A DNA stretch of 64,000 nt from Catellatospora sichuanensis (GCF_007483665.1 NZ_VIQO01000011.1:124001-188000), one strand, 5' to 3'. Shown: positions 35,254 through 44,851, numbered from the stretch's first letter. Translations and numbers: made by a program. The notes: a model not told the origin generated them from the letters alone.

Positions 35254-37695
35254 TCAGGAGGCGAAGCGCAGGCGCACGATGACGTTGTTGAGCACCGTCG
35301 GCGTACCGCCGTTCATGTCGTTGTTGGTCGAGGTGAGCCAGAGCCCGCCGTCGGGGGTCTTGACCACGGTGCGCAGCCGGCCCCAGGAGCCGTTGAAGAA
35401 CGCCCGCGGCGTGTCGGTGGTGTTCCCGGTGATCCGCATGACCCACAGCCGGGTCCCGCGTACGGCGGCCAGGTAGATCCAGTCGTTGACGATCTCGATG
35501 CCGCTCGGCGAGGCGGACGCGGTGCTCCACGTCCGCACCGGGTTGACGAAGCTCGGGTTGCTGCAGGTGCCTTCGCAGGTCGGCCACCCGTAGTTGGCGC
35601 CCGGGGTGATGATGTTGAGTTCGTCCCAGGTGTTGTCGCCGAACTCCGACGACCACAGCCTGCCCTGGGAGTCCCAGGCCAGGCCCTGCGGGTTGCGGTG
35701 GCCGAGGCTGTAGACCCGGGTGCCGAACGGGTTGCCCGGCGCGGCCGCGCCGGTGGTGGTGACCCGCAGGATCTTGCCGTTGAGCGAGTTGAGGTTCTGC
35801 GCCCGGCTGCTGTCCTGGCCGTCGCCGGTGGTGATGTAGATGTAGCCGTCCGGGCCGAACTTGACCCGGCCGCCGTTGTGGAACCGGTTCTTGGCGATGC
35901 CGGTGACCAGCGCCTCGCGCGGGCCGATGGCCCCGTTCTCGAACTTGAACCGGACCAGCCGGTTGTCCGACGCGGCCGTGTGGAACGCGTACACCCAGTG
36001 GTCGGTGGCGAAGTTCGGGCCGACGGCCAGGCCCAGCAGACCGCCCTCGCCGGTGGTGGTGACCGCCTCGGAGATGGTGCCGACCACGGTCTTCTGCCCG
36101 GCCAGGGTCACCCGGACGATCTCGAACCGGTCCCGCTCGGCGACCAGCGCGCTGCCGTCGGGCAGGAAGGCGATCCCCCACGGCAGGTCGAGCTGGGTGT
36201 TGACGTTCCGGTCGAAGACCGGATCGCCGCCGCCCGCCTGCGTCGAGGTGGTCACCGCCAGCGTGGCACTGGCCGGGGACGTGTTGCCGTTGGCGTCATA
36301 GGCGAGCACCGTGTACTGGTACGTGGTTCCCGGCGCGAGGCCGGTGTCCGACGCGGTCAGGTCGGGCACGTCGGCGATCTGGGTGCCGTTGCGCGACACG
36401 CGGTAACCCCGCACGCCGACGTTGTCGGTGGCGGCGTTCCAGGCCAGCGTCACTGTGCTCGCGGTGACGCCGGTGGTGCGCAGGTTGCCCGGGGTGGTGG
36501 GCGGCTGGGTGTCGGTGCTGGGCGGGGTGGTGACCGCGAGGTTGTTGCTGCCCTGCGACGGGTTGCCCGCCGCGTCGTAGGCCAGCACGCTGAACACGTA
36601 TGAGGTGTTCGGCTGCAGGGTCAGCGTGGCGGTGAGGATGTTGCCGCCGACCTCGGCGACCACGTTGCCGCCGTTGTAGACGACGTACCGGGCGACGCCG
36701 ACGTTGTCGGTGGCGGCGTTCCAGGCCAGGTCGACACCGGTGGGGCGGACCACGCCGACGACCCGCAGGTTGCTCGGCGCGGTGGGCGGCTGGCTGTCGG
36801 ACGGCGCGGTGACCCGCAGCCGGTCGAGGTTGGGCCCGCCGTTCACGGTGGTGGCCGCGACCCGGATCGTGTTCGTCCCGGCGGTCAGGTTCGCGGTGAC
36901 CGTCTTCTCCGCCCAGGTCGGCCAGGCACCGGTGCCGGGGAAGGACAGCCCGGGCGCGGCCGGTGTGCCGTTGACGGTGATGTCCATGGGCCGGTCGATC
37001 GTGGTGCCGTTGGCGTACCGGAGCGTCAGCGGGTAATTTCCGGCGGCGGTGACGGACACGGTGAACTGCACGTACGACCCGGTCACGTTGTCGTAGTTGA
37101 CGAAACCCGGGCCGGTGTAGCCGGCGTGGTTGGACTCGACGACGCCCTGCGAGATCGACGCGCTCTCGGCCTGGTAGTCGGTGTACGCGGGCGGCGGCCC
37201 GGTCGCCAGGTTCCACTGCTGGCTGCCCAGATTGGCGATGCAGGTCCAGAGGTGCAGCTTGGCGGCGTCGGCGGTGCCGCCGTTGACGACGTCGAGGCAC
37301 TTGCCGGTGACCGGGTTGACCAGCGTACGGGCCGAGGTGCTGTAGGACCACTGCTGGTTGGGGTTGGTCGCCGAGCAGTCCCAGATCTGCACCTTGGTGC
37401 CGTTGGCGTTGACGCCGCCCGCGACGTCCAGGCACTTGCCGCCCAGCGCGCGGATCGTGCCGTCGGTGCCGACGGTCCAGGTCTGGGCCGCTGAGGCGTT
37501 GCAGGTGTAGATCTGCACCTGGGTGCCGTTGACCGTGCTGGCGGACGGGATGTCGATGCATTTGCCGGACGCGACACCGGTGATCGGGCCGACGGTGTCG
37601 GCCGCGGCCGGAGCGGCGGCGACGACCTCGATGGTGGCGGCGACGCAGATCGCGGCGGCGAGGACCGCGATGCGCCTGATCGGCGGGGAGTTCAT
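35254..37695 (-). CDS. Secreted PQQ-type sugar dehydrogenase with ricin, CBM35 and Fn3 domains
   Basis: An 813-aa exported protein. After a signal peptide (cleavage near PAAADT) come a ricin-B lectin domain (QTW, QQW, QQW; about 35-165), a CBM35-like domain (YQAESASISQGVVESNHA, ~172-300), two Fn3 repeats (~305-485) and a C-terminal glucose/sorbosone dehydrogenase propeller (~497-813). The dehydrogenase shows RFHNGGRVKFGPDGYIYITT with the catalytic His, RNPQGLAWD and NYGWP. It probably oxidises a sugar or polysaccharide end using PQQ (AA12-like). No PQQ synthesis gene is in the window. Confidence 0.9.
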   Translation of the reverse strand: MNSPPIRRIAVLAAAICVAATIEVVAAAPAAADTVGPITGVASGKCIDIPSASTVNGTQVQIYTCNASAAQTWTVGTDGTIRALGGKCLDVAGGVNANGTKVQIWDCSATNPNQQWSYSTSARTLVNPVTGKCLDVVNGGTADAAKLHLWTCIANLGSQQWNLATGPPPAYTDYQAESASISQGVVESNHAGYTGPGFVNYDNVTGSYVQFTVSVTAAGNYPLTLRYANGTTIDRPMDITVNGTPAAPGLSFPGTGAWPTWAEKTVTANLTAGTNTIRVAATTVNGGPNLDRLRVTAPSDSQPPTAPSNLRVVGVVRPTGVDLAWNAATDNVGVARYVVYNGGNVVAEVGGNILTATLTLQPNTSYVFSVLAYDAAGNPSQGSNNLAVTTPPSTDTQPPTTPGNLRTTGVTASTVTLAWNAATDNVGVRGYRVSRNGTQIADVPDLTASDTGLAPGTTYQYTVLAYDANGNTSPASATLAVTTSTQAGGGDPVFDRNVNTQLDLPWGIAFLPDGSALVAERDRFEIVRVTLAGQKTVVGTISEAVTTTGEGGLLGLAVGPNFATDHWVYAFHTAASDNRLVRFKFENGAIGPREALVTGIAKNRFHNGGRVKFGPDGYIYITTGDGQDSSRAQNLNSLNGKILRVTTTGAAAPGNPFGTRVYSLGHRNPQGLAWDSQGRLWSSEFGDNTWDELNIITPGANYGWPTCEGTCSNPSFVNPVRTWSTASASPSGIEIVNDWIYLAAVRGTRLWVMRITGNTTDTPRAFFNGSWGRLRTVVKTPDGGLWLTSTNNDMNGGTPTVLNNVIVRLRFAS

Positions 37696-37789
37696 CGGGA
37701 GCTCCGTTCCCTGGCGGTCGGCTCCGCGAGACGGAGGCCCGGGGGCTCGGGCGGCGGACCGCGTCGCGAGACCGGCCAGGAGTGTTAGT

Positions 37790-37840
37790 TAAGTTAACTT
37801 ATAGACCGTGAACCATATTTGCTCTCATGACTGCGGTCAA
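37790..37840 (-). promoter_or_regulatory. Promoter and operator of the PQQ sugar dehydrogenase gene
   Basis: On the minus strand, -35 TTGACC (37840-37835) and -10 TATGGT (37817-37812) are 17 nt apart. TAAGTTAACTTA (37790-37801), a perfect 12-bp palindrome, lies just downstream of the expected start near 37805, the classic place for a repressor. A similar AAGTT/AACTT element occurs before the GH76/esterase genes at 62217-62230. Confidence 0.6.
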
Positions 37841-37887
37841 GTCGAACAGTCCGAAATGGCATGCTTGCGCGGCAGCCGCGACGAGTG

Positions 37888-37945
37888 TTGACGCATTCGC
37901 GTTCACCAATTTATGATGTGCACCTTCGGCGACCAGCAAGCGCTT
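37888..37945 (+). promoter_or_regulatory. Promoter and LacI-type operator of the ThuA/dehydrogenase gene
   Basis: TTGACG (37888-37893) and TATGAT (37912-37917) are 18 nt apart and predict a start near 37924. AAGCGCTT (37938-37945), a palindrome with the central CG typical of LacI/GalR-family operators, lies ~15 nt downstream of that start. This promoter is divergent from the sugar dehydrogenase promoter. Confidence 0.6.
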
Positions 37946-37979
37946 TCCCCCCGTCCGTCCCCTTCCCGGGAGCGCCCAC

Positions 37980-40900
37980 ATGAGACGCCGTCGAAGCATC
38001 CTGCCTGCCATCGTCACGCTCGCCGCCCTCGTGCTGTCGACCTCGGTCGCCGGCCCCGCCTCCGCCGCACCCCGCTTCCGGGTGCTGGTCTTCTCCAAGA
38101 TCACGAACTTCTACCACGACTCGATTCCCGCCGGCGTGGCCGCTGTGCAGCAGCTCGGGGCCGCGCACAACTTCGAGGTCGAAGCGACGACCGACGCCGC
38201 CGCGTTCACCGACGCGAACCTGGCCCGGTTCGACGCGCTGGTCTTCAACAACACCAACTCGACGCCCGCCTCCGGAGCGCTGCTCAACGCGTCGCAGCGG
38301 CTCGCCCTGCAGAACTTCATCCGCGGCGGCGGAGGCTGGGCGGGCCTGCACGCCGCGTCGGCCAGCGAACGCGACTGGGCCTGGTACGACGGCCTGGTCG
38401 GCACGATCTTCGACTACCACCCGGACTTCACCGCGACCGGCGGGGTGTTCCCCGGGCGGATCAAGGTGCTGGACCGCGCGCATCCGTCCACTCGAAACCT
38501 TCCTGAGCTGTGGGAACACAGCGAGGAGTGGTACAACTGGAAAACAAACCCGACCGGCCGGGTGCACACCCTCGCGCAGATCAAGGTCCGCGACGGCATC
38601 TCCGGCCTGGACGAGGGTGTCGACCACGCGTACTCGTGGTGCCAGAACTACGACGGCGGCCGGTCCTGGTTCACCGCCGGCGGGCACAGCATCGCGTCGT
38701 TCAGCAACGCGCTGTTCCTCGACCATCTGCGCTGGGGCATCGAGTGGGCCGCCGGTGCGGTCGCCGGCGACTGCAGCGCCACCCAGAACGGGCAGTTCCA
38801 GCGCGTGCCGCTGGTGAACGCCGACCTGGCCGACCCGTTCGAGCTGGCCGTCGCACCCGACCGCCGCGTCTTCTACATCCAGCGCACCGGCGCCGTGAAG
38901 GTGATCGACCAGACGACCCTGGCGGTAACCACGCTGGTCGACTTCGCCTACACCCCCGCCCAGACCAGCCAGTCCGACGGACTGCTCGGCCTGACCCTGG
39001 ACAACGGCTTCGCCACCAACAACTGGCTCTACCTGCTGTGGTCGGACAAGACACTCAACCAGCTCAACCTGTCGCGGTTCACGGTCACCGGCTCGACGAT
39101 CGCGCTGAGCTCGGAGAAACGGCTACTGACCATCCCGACGCTGCGCGGGGAGGCCCGCGCCAACTCGCACATGGGCGGCTCCATCGCCATGGGCCGGGAC
39201 GGCAACCTCTACGCCGCGATCGGCGACAACACCGACCCGTTCGAGTCCAGCGGCTACACCCCGATCGACGAGCGGGCCGGACGGCGGGCGTTCGACGCCC
39301 AGGGCACCTCGGGCAACACCAACGACCTGCGCGGCAAGATCCTGCGGATCCGGCCGCAGGCCGACGGCACCTACACCGTTCCCACGGGCAACCTGTTCGC
39401 GCCCGGCACGGCCAGGACCAGGGCCGAGGTGTACGCGATGGGCTTCCGCAACCCTTTCCGGATCACCGTCGACCCGCACAGCAACGCGGTCATGGTCGCC
39501 GACTACGGCCCTGACGCGACCGCGGCCAACGCCAACCGCGGCCCCGAGGGCACCGTCGAGTTCAACCGGGTCACCAGCGCCGGCAACTACGGCTGGCCGT
39601 ACTGCATCGGCAACAACACCGCCTTCAACGACTACAACTTCGCCACCAGCACCTCGGGGGCTAAGTTCAACTGCGCCGCCCCGGTCAACAACTCGCCGAA
39701 CAACACCGGCCTGACCAACCTGCCCGCCGCGCGCGGCGCCCTGGTCTGGTACGCCTACTCGGCCTCCGCCCAGTTCCCCGAGGTCGGCACCGGCGGCGGC
39801 GGCCCGATGAGCGGCCCCGTCTACGACTACGACCCCGCCAACCCGCGGGTCTCGAAGTTCCCCGAGTACTTCGAGGGCAAGTGGATCGTCTACGAGCTGA
39901 CCCGCCAGTGGTGGAAGACGCTGTCCCTGCACCGGACCGCGCAGACGTTCACCGACCCGCGCTTCGGCCCCACCAAGGTCGGCGCGCTGCAGTCCATCAA
40001 CGGCATCTTCGCGGGCATGAGCTGGATCCAGCCGTTCGAGGCCGAGTTCGGGCCCGACGGATCGCTGTACGTGATCGACTTCGGGGCCGGGTCCGGCAGC
40101 GGGCGCGGCGGCTCCAACGAAGGCGCGGGCATCTACCGCATCGACTACGTGGCCAACGGCCTGCCGCCCACCGCGAAGATCACCGCGAGCCGGGACAACG
40201 GCCCCGCGCCACTGGCCGTCACCTTCTCCAGCGCCGGATCGGCCGGGGCGACCGGCTACGCGTGGGACTTCGACGGCAACGGCACCACCGACTCCACCGC
40301 CGCCAACCCGTCCCACACGTACACCGCCAGGGGCCGGTTCAACGCCCGGCTCACTGTCACCGGTGCCGGTGGACTGACCGCGGTGGCCAGCACCGAGATC
40401 ACCGTCGGCAACACCCGCCCGACCGTCACCATCAACGTGCCGAACGGCGGGTTCTTCGAGTTCGGCGACCGCATCCCGTACACCGTGACGGTCACCGACC
40501 CGGAGGACGCGGCCATCGACTGCAGCCGCGTCGTCGTGCAGACGCTGCTCGGCCACGACTCGCACGCCCACCCGCTGGACAACTACGTCGGCTGCGGCGG
40601 CACGCTGATCACCGAGTCCGGCGGCGGCGACGGCCACGGGCCCGGAACCAACCTGTTCACCCTGATCAGCGCCCAGTACACCGACGCCGGCGCGACCGGG
40701 GCACCCGCGCTGGTCGGCTCCCTGCAGGTGGAACTGCAGACCCGCAGCATGGAGGCCGAGCACTTCGACGCCTCCTCCGGCGTGAGCGTGCTCGACCGGG
40801 CGACGGCGCAGGCGGGCCGGCGGCTCGGCGACATCGACAACGGAGACTGGATCAACGTCGGCCCGGTCAACCTGCAGAACATCAGCGGCGTCGTGGTCGG

Positions 40901-41411
40901 GGCCAGCTCCGCGGGCACCGGCGGCACGATCGAGTTCCGCAACGGCTCCCCCACCGGCGCGCTGCTGGGCACGGCGACCATCCCGGTCACCGGCAGCTAC
41001 GACGCCGTCGTGTCGCCGACGGTAGCGCTGACCAATCCGGGCGGCACGTTCACGCTCTACCTCAGGTTCGTGAAGTCCGGGCAGACCGGCGACCCCGACA
41101 TCATGGCGCTCGACTGGCTGCGCTTCAACGGCCGCGGCGTGAAAGCCGAGACGGGCGCGACCCTGTCGGTCACGGCCACGCCCACCACCGGCACGGGCCC
41201 GCTGACCGTCGCCTTCAACAGCACGTCCACGGCCCCACCGGGACGCACCATCGTGGACCGCGAGTGGCGGTTCGGTGACAACACCGCCACGGTCCACGCC
41301 GCGTCGGCCAGCCACGTGTACACCCGCAAGGGCACCTACACCGCCTGGCTGACACTGACCGACAGCGCCGGCGCCACCCACTCCGGCAGCGTGGTGATCA
41401 CCGTGAACTGA
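37980..41411 (+). CDS. Secreted ThuA / PQQ-sugar-dehydrogenase / PKD / CBM6 fusion
   Basis: A 1143-aa exported protein. Order: signal peptide (cleavage near ASAAPR); ThuA-like domain of glutamine-amidotransferase fold (~32-260; FSKITNFYHDSI, GGGGWAGLHAAS); glucose/sorbosone dehydrogenase propeller (~270-720; SHMGGSIAMGRDGNLYAAIG, FRNPFRITVD, NYGWPYC); PKD (~722-800); a small beta domain; CBM6-like (~925-1055; EAEHFDASSGV, DWINVG); and a second PKD (~1060-1143). It may bind polysaccharide and oxidise or rearrange its sugars. ATG 37980 has GGGAG 10 nt upstream. It is divergent from the other dehydrogenase. Confidence 0.9.
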   Translation: MRRRRSILPAIVTLAALVLSTSVAGPASAAPRFRVLVFSKITNFYHDSIPAGVAAVQQLGAAHNFEVEATTDAAAFTDANLARFDALVFNNTNSTPASGALLNASQRLALQNFIRGGGGWAGLHAASASERDWAWYDGLVGTIFDYHPDFTATGGVFPGRIKVLDRAHPSTRNLPELWEHSEEWYNWKTNPTGRVHTLAQIKVRDGISGLDEGVDHAYSWCQNYDGGRSWFTAGGHSIASFSNALFLDHLRWGIEWAAGAVAGDCSATQNGQFQRVPLVNADLADPFELAVAPDRRVFYIQRTGAVKVIDQTTLAVTTLVDFAYTPAQTSQSDGLLGLTLDNGFATNNWLYLLWSDKTLNQLNLSRFTVTGSTIALSSEKRLLTIPTLRGEARANSHMGGSIAMGRDGNLYAAIGDNTDPFESSGYTPIDERAGRRAFDAQGTSGNTNDLRGKILRIRPQADGTYTVPTGNLFAPGTARTRAEVYAMGFRNPFRITVDPHSNAVMVADYGPDATAANANRGPEGTVEFNRVTSAGNYGWPYCIGNNTAFNDYNFATSTSGAKFNCAAPVNNSPNNTGLTNLPAARGALVWYAYSASAQFPEVGTGGGGPMSGPVYDYDPANPRVSKFPEYFEGKWIVYELTRQWWKTLSLHRTAQTFTDPRFGPTKVGALQSINGIFAGMSWIQPFEAEFGPDGSLYVIDFGAGSGSGRGGSNEGAGIYRIDYVANGLPPTAKITASRDNGPAPLAVTFSSAGSAGATGYAWDFDGNGTTDSTAANPSHTYTARGRFNARLTVTGAGGLTAVASTEITVGNTRPTVTINVPNGGFFEFGDRIPYTVTVTDPEDAAIDCSRVVVQTLLGHDSHAHPLDNYVGCGGTLITESGGGDGHGPGTNLFTLISAQYTDAGATGAPALVGSLQVELQTRSMEAEHFDASSGVSVLDRATAQAGRRLGDIDNGDWINVGPVNLQNISGVVVGASSAGTGGTIEFRNGSPTGALLGTATIPVTGSYDAVVSPTVALTNPGGTFTLYLRFVKSGQTGDPDIMALDWLRFNGRGVKAETGATLSVTATPTTGTGPLTVAFNSTSTAPPGRTIVDREWRFGDNTATVHAASASHVYTRKGTYTAWLTLTDSAGATHSGSVVITVN

Positions 41412-41420
41412 TGCTCGGCC

Positions 41421-41453
41421 GCCGGCGGCCTCCAGCATCACGAGGCCGCCGGC
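41421..41453. terminator. Hairpin between convergent genes
   Basis: GCCGGCGGCCTC and GAGGCCGCCGGC, perfect 12-bp stem, 9-nt loop. Lies 10 nt after the ThuA/dehydrogenase stop and 34 nt before the end of the DUF4132 gene. Confidence 0.8.
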
Positions 41454-41486
41454 ACGGTGCCGGCCCGGGCGCCGCCCGGCGTCGGC

Positions 41487-43943
41487 TCAGGGCCAGTGGT
41501 GAAAACGCCCGCACGCGCTGCACTGCTCCGTGGTCCGGCGTACCAGGCCCAGCTTGTCCAGCGTCCACTCATCGGTGATCTTCTCGTCCTCGGCCAGCAG
41601 CAGGATCCGGGTGAGCAGGCACAAGGTCGAGCGGTCCCGACCGTCGACGATCGGGAAAAGCGCCCGGTGCGGGGTGTCGCCGAAGACGTACGGCAGGTCG
41701 CAGGGGTGTCGGCGCGAGCCGACCGTGACCGCCTCCGTACCGAGGTGCACCCGGTACACCGCGCGCGAGCCGTTCACCACGACGGTGTCGCCGTGCCGGG
41801 TGATCCGCTTCGCGTCGTCGCCGAGCACCGCGGCCAGCAGCTCGGCGCGGGCCCGGGCCAGGCCCGTCGGATAGTCGCCGACGCTGCGGCGTCCCACCCA
41901 CGCGGTCCGGTCCAGGTCGCGCATCGCCTCGGAGAAGACCGCCGCGGGCACCGCGTCGGCGGCGACGGGGGCGTCGGCATCGCGGAACTCCAGCCGCGTG
42001 AAGGCGACGTCGCCCGCGCCCCAGCACCCCGCCGCGACGACGTGCAGCACGGCGGTCCGGGTGCCGAACTCCCTGGTCGCGTACGGCTGTGCGCCGTCGT
42101 GCACCGACCAGCCGCGGACTGTCAGTTCCCGGGCCGCCGCGTCGCCGCCGATCACGCGGTCGGACAAGCGGGTCGCGGCTCCGGCGGCCTCCTGCGGTGT
42201 CGGGGCGTACCACTCGCGGAACAGTTGCGGCACGGGCTGGCACAGCCTGCGCCGGGCCGCCTCGGCCTGCCAGTCGCCCAGCAGACCTGCGACGGCCAGG
42301 GCAGCCGGATGCGCCGCCGTGACCGGGCCGGTGACGTCCACGTCGTCGAGCAGCCCGAACCGGCCGCCCGCGTCCTGCCACACCAGCAGCGGCAGCAGTG
42401 CGGTACCGGCCGGGGTGGCGCTCAGCCGGGCCAGTTCCGCGGGCGGCAGCGGCGTGCCGGTGGTGACGAGGCGGTGCAGCATCGTACGCAGCCGCTCGGT
42501 GTGGCCACGCAGCAGTTCGTGCTGCTCGCGAAGAGGTTCGATGCCCGGGTCCTCGCGTACGGCTTTGGGCATCGACTTCAGCACGCGGGCGCCCTTCACC
42601 GCGACGATTGCCGGTTCGGAGCCGTCGAACCCGACCGTTGCCGTGTACGGCCCGACGGCCAGCGGCGGCGGCACCGGCGTGGGCCGGTCGGCCTCCCCGG
42701 CGGCGTCCAGCGCGGCCGCGTCGGCGAACCCGCCGACCTGGGCCAGGTGTTCCAGCCCGACGTTCACGGCGGCCGCGTGCTGACGGCGGCGCTCCTGCAT
42801 CTTCATGCCGCGCCGGTGCACCTCACGCAGCGCCACCCAGCGGTCCAGCACGGTCTCGCCGTCGGCGAGCGGCAGCATCCCGTACGCCGTGATGCCCACC
42901 GGCGAATCCTTGCCGACCCGCGTCATGATCGGCCTACGGCGCAGGCCGAGCGCTGCCGCGACCACGTCGTTGGTCGCCAGTTTCAGCAGCCGGCCCAGGT
43001 CTACGTCGCGGGCCTCGGCGGCGGCCGCAAGGATCGCCGCGCGGTCGTTGCGTACCACCCGGTTGACCGCCTGCCCGGACTGGATCAGGCGCAGCAGGCG
43101 CTCGGCGCCCGCCAGGCCGAGCAGCGGCAGCAGCGCCTGCGCGTCCCCGGCCGCCAGGCGCAGCGTGAACGCCTGCTCCTGCCGTTCGGTCGGCGCGTCG
43201 CGCAGCAGCTCGATCAGCTGGGTGCGCTCGGCGGCGGTCAGCTGTGCCGCGCCCAGGTGCCGGGCGACCCGCCAGTTGCCGGTGAAGTCCAGGGCCCACC
43301 GCACGAACCGCAGACCGCGCGGCCTGGGCCGGATCAGCACCCGGTCCCAGTCCACGTCCGGCGCGTGGATGAGCTGCCACACGTGTTCGTCCCAGGCGGG
43401 CCGGAACCGGTCGCCGGTGGCGGCCGCGACGACCGGATCGGCGGGGTCGACCAGGTCGCGGATCAGGTCCTCGTCGGCGACGACCCGTGCCACGATCTCG
43501 TCGCCCAGCTCGCCCGCCGCTTGCAGGGCGTCGAGCAGCAGCGCCCACGACGCGTCCTGGATCCGGCCGAGCGGGGTGAGCGCGACGACCCGCAGCACCC
43601 GCAGGTCCCCGGCGTCGAGCGCGGCGTCGACCAGCGGGTCCAACTGCCTCTCGTGAAAGGACCTCTCGTCCAGCAGCTTCGACAGCGCCTGCATCCGTGC
43701 CGTGGTCGGCCAGGGCGCGTCGAGCACGTCGGCCGGGTCGCCCGGATCGGCGAGCGGGAACGCCTCGTCGTAAAGCCGGTTCATCTCCTGCTCATCGGCG
43801 TTCACCAGGGTGTCGCCGTCGAGCTGGCGCAGCAGGTGCCCGGCCGTCTCCCGCATGGCGGCGAGGTCTGCCGCGGCCGCCGCCTTCCGTGCCCGATGGA
43901 TCAGCGCCATCAGCGCCAGCGCGCCGCCCGGGTGCTCGAACAT
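41487..43943 (-). CDS. DUF4132 (MolR/YehI-like) protein
   Basis: An 818-aa cytoplasmic protein. The N-terminal ~400 residues are Leu/Ala-rich helical repeats (HEAT-like). The C-terminal half contains the DUF4132 core: RVLKSMPKAVREDPGIEPL, LLPLLVWQDAGGRFGLLD and LCQPVPQLFREWYAPTPQE, plus a terminal region with YRVHLGTEAVTVGSRRHPC. The function of this family is unsettled; E. coli MolR/YehI belong to it. It ends in CSACGRFHHWP, a possible partial zinc site. The start MFEHPGG (43943) is chosen because GGAGG lies 6 nt upstream; ATG 43964 is 21 nt earlier. Confidence 0.75.
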   Translation of the reverse strand: MFEHPGGALALMALIHRARKAAAAADLAAMRETAGHLLRQLDGDTLVNADEQEMNRLYDEAFPLADPGDPADVLDAPWPTTARMQALSKLLDERSFHERQLDPLVDAALDAGDLRVLRVVALTPLGRIQDASWALLLDALQAAGELGDEIVARVVADEDLIRDLVDPADPVVAAATGDRFRPAWDEHVWQLIHAPDVDWDRVLIRPRPRGLRFVRWALDFTGNWRVARHLGAAQLTAAERTQLIELLRDAPTERQEQAFTLRLAAGDAQALLPLLGLAGAERLLRLIQSGQAVNRVVRNDRAAILAAAAEARDVDLGRLLKLATNDVVAAALGLRRRPIMTRVGKDSPVGITAYGMLPLADGETVLDRWVALREVHRRGMKMQERRRQHAAAVNVGLEHLAQVGGFADAAALDAAGEADRPTPVPPPLAVGPYTATVGFDGSEPAIVAVKGARVLKSMPKAVREDPGIEPLREQHELLRGHTERLRTMLHRLVTTGTPLPPAELARLSATPAGTALLPLLVWQDAGGRFGLLDDVDVTGPVTAAHPAALAVAGLLGDWQAEAARRRLCQPVPQLFREWYAPTPQEAAGAATRLSDRVIGGDAAARELTVRGWSVHDGAQPYATREFGTRTAVLHVVAAGCWGAGDVAFTRLEFRDADAPVAADAVPAAVFSEAMRDLDRTAWVGRRSVGDYPTGLARARAELLAAVLGDDAKRITRHGDTVVVNGSRAVYRVHLGTEAVTVGSRRHPCDLPYVFGDTPHRALFPIVDGRDRSTLCLLTRILLLAEDEKITDEWTLDKLGLVRRTTEQCSACGRFHHWP

Positions 43944-44034
43944 CGTCGTCCTCCGCATGTCCACGCCTGGTTCTCCGTGATCGCCGAGCAGACCCTAGAG
44001 TGCGCCTGCGACAGGCGACCGGGCCGCCCGCTGT

Positions 44035-44748
44035 TCACATCGCGTCGGTGCCTTGAGGAGCCGGTGCCACGGCGGGAGCCGGGTCGCGGCGCATCGCGCG
44101 AACGACGAAACCGAGTGCGATCACCGAGTACATCGGATATCCCACCTCGCGCACGTCGAGGGCGTCGCCGATGTGCCAAGTGGCCGGATCGAGGCCGAAG
44201 TTGTAGTCGACGAGCGCGAACAGCAGCCACAACGGCGCATACGCCCGGTCGAGGGTCCCACCCGGCTCGGCGTCGAACCCGGTCGACGGCATCAGCTGCA
44301 CCAGCACCGCGACATCGGCGACGGCGATCGCCCCGAGCACCCCGACGATCCACGCTGCGCGGAGCTGTCCACGGCGGGCGAGCAATGCGGCGGCGACCAG
44401 CACGACCGTCAGGCCCGCCAGCCAGACCAGGCCGCCCTCCCACTTGCCGAACCCCTTGTCCCATTGCAGGATCGCGAACACCACGGCCGGGACGAGCGCG
44501 GCCAGGACCGCCGACCAGCCGCCCGCCCGCAACGGACCGGCGAGCCGGTACGCCGCCGCAGCCGCCAGCCCGGAGACGACCACGGCAGCCAGCAGGTAGA
44601 CGTAGTCCACGTCGGCATGGTCCATCGTCCGGTCGCCGCTGAGGCCCCACAGGAACACGAAGGCGATCACGCCGATCACCAGCAGCGCCGTGCACACCAC
44701 CGGGGTGAGGACGAGCCCGGCGATCTTTCTCGGATTGACGTCGGCCAT
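44035..44748 (-). CDS. Hypothetical multi-pass membrane protein
   Basis: A 237-aa protein with six or seven hydrophobic helices, such as LVLTPVVCTALLVIGVIAFV, VVLVAAALLARR and AAWIVGVLGAIAVADVAVLV, and a short charged C terminus. No family recognised. ATG 44748 opens the protein at MADVNPRK; the frame is open further upstream, but the upstream residues are Arg-rich out-of-frame-like sequence. The DUF4132 gene begins 91 nt further left on the same strand; a shared transcript is possible. Confidence 0.65.
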   Translation of the reverse strand: MADVNPRKIAGLVLTPVVCTALLVIGVIAFVFLWGLSGDRTMDHADVDYVYLLAAVVVSGLAAAAAYRLAGPLRAGGWSAVLAALVPAVVFAILQWDKGFGKWEGGLVWLAGLTVVLVAAALLARRGQLRAAWIVGVLGAIAVADVAVLVQLMPSTGFDAEPGGTLDRAYAPLWLLFALVDYNFGLDPATWHIGDALDVREVGYPMYSVIALGFVVRAMRRDPAPAVAPAPQGTDAM

Positions 44749-44851
44749 GCCGCATCGTGCCACGCCCGCGCGTTGCGCGGTGCCCTCCCGGTCGGCCGAT
44801 CCGCGGCTCGCGTCACGGCGAACCCAGGGTTTCGCCACCGCTGACGCCCGT

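Noticed and set aside
39123-41441. 772-codon open frame antisense to the ThuA/dehydrogenase gene
   Set aside because: Low-complexity Val/Gly/Arg composition and no start signal; the opposite frame has signal peptide and domains.
41457-44642. Very long open frame (about 1060 codons) antisense to the DUF4132 gene
   Set aside because: Its translation is Arg/Gly/Pro/His-rich with no domain; it mirrors the GC-biased codons of the DUF4132 gene on the other strand.
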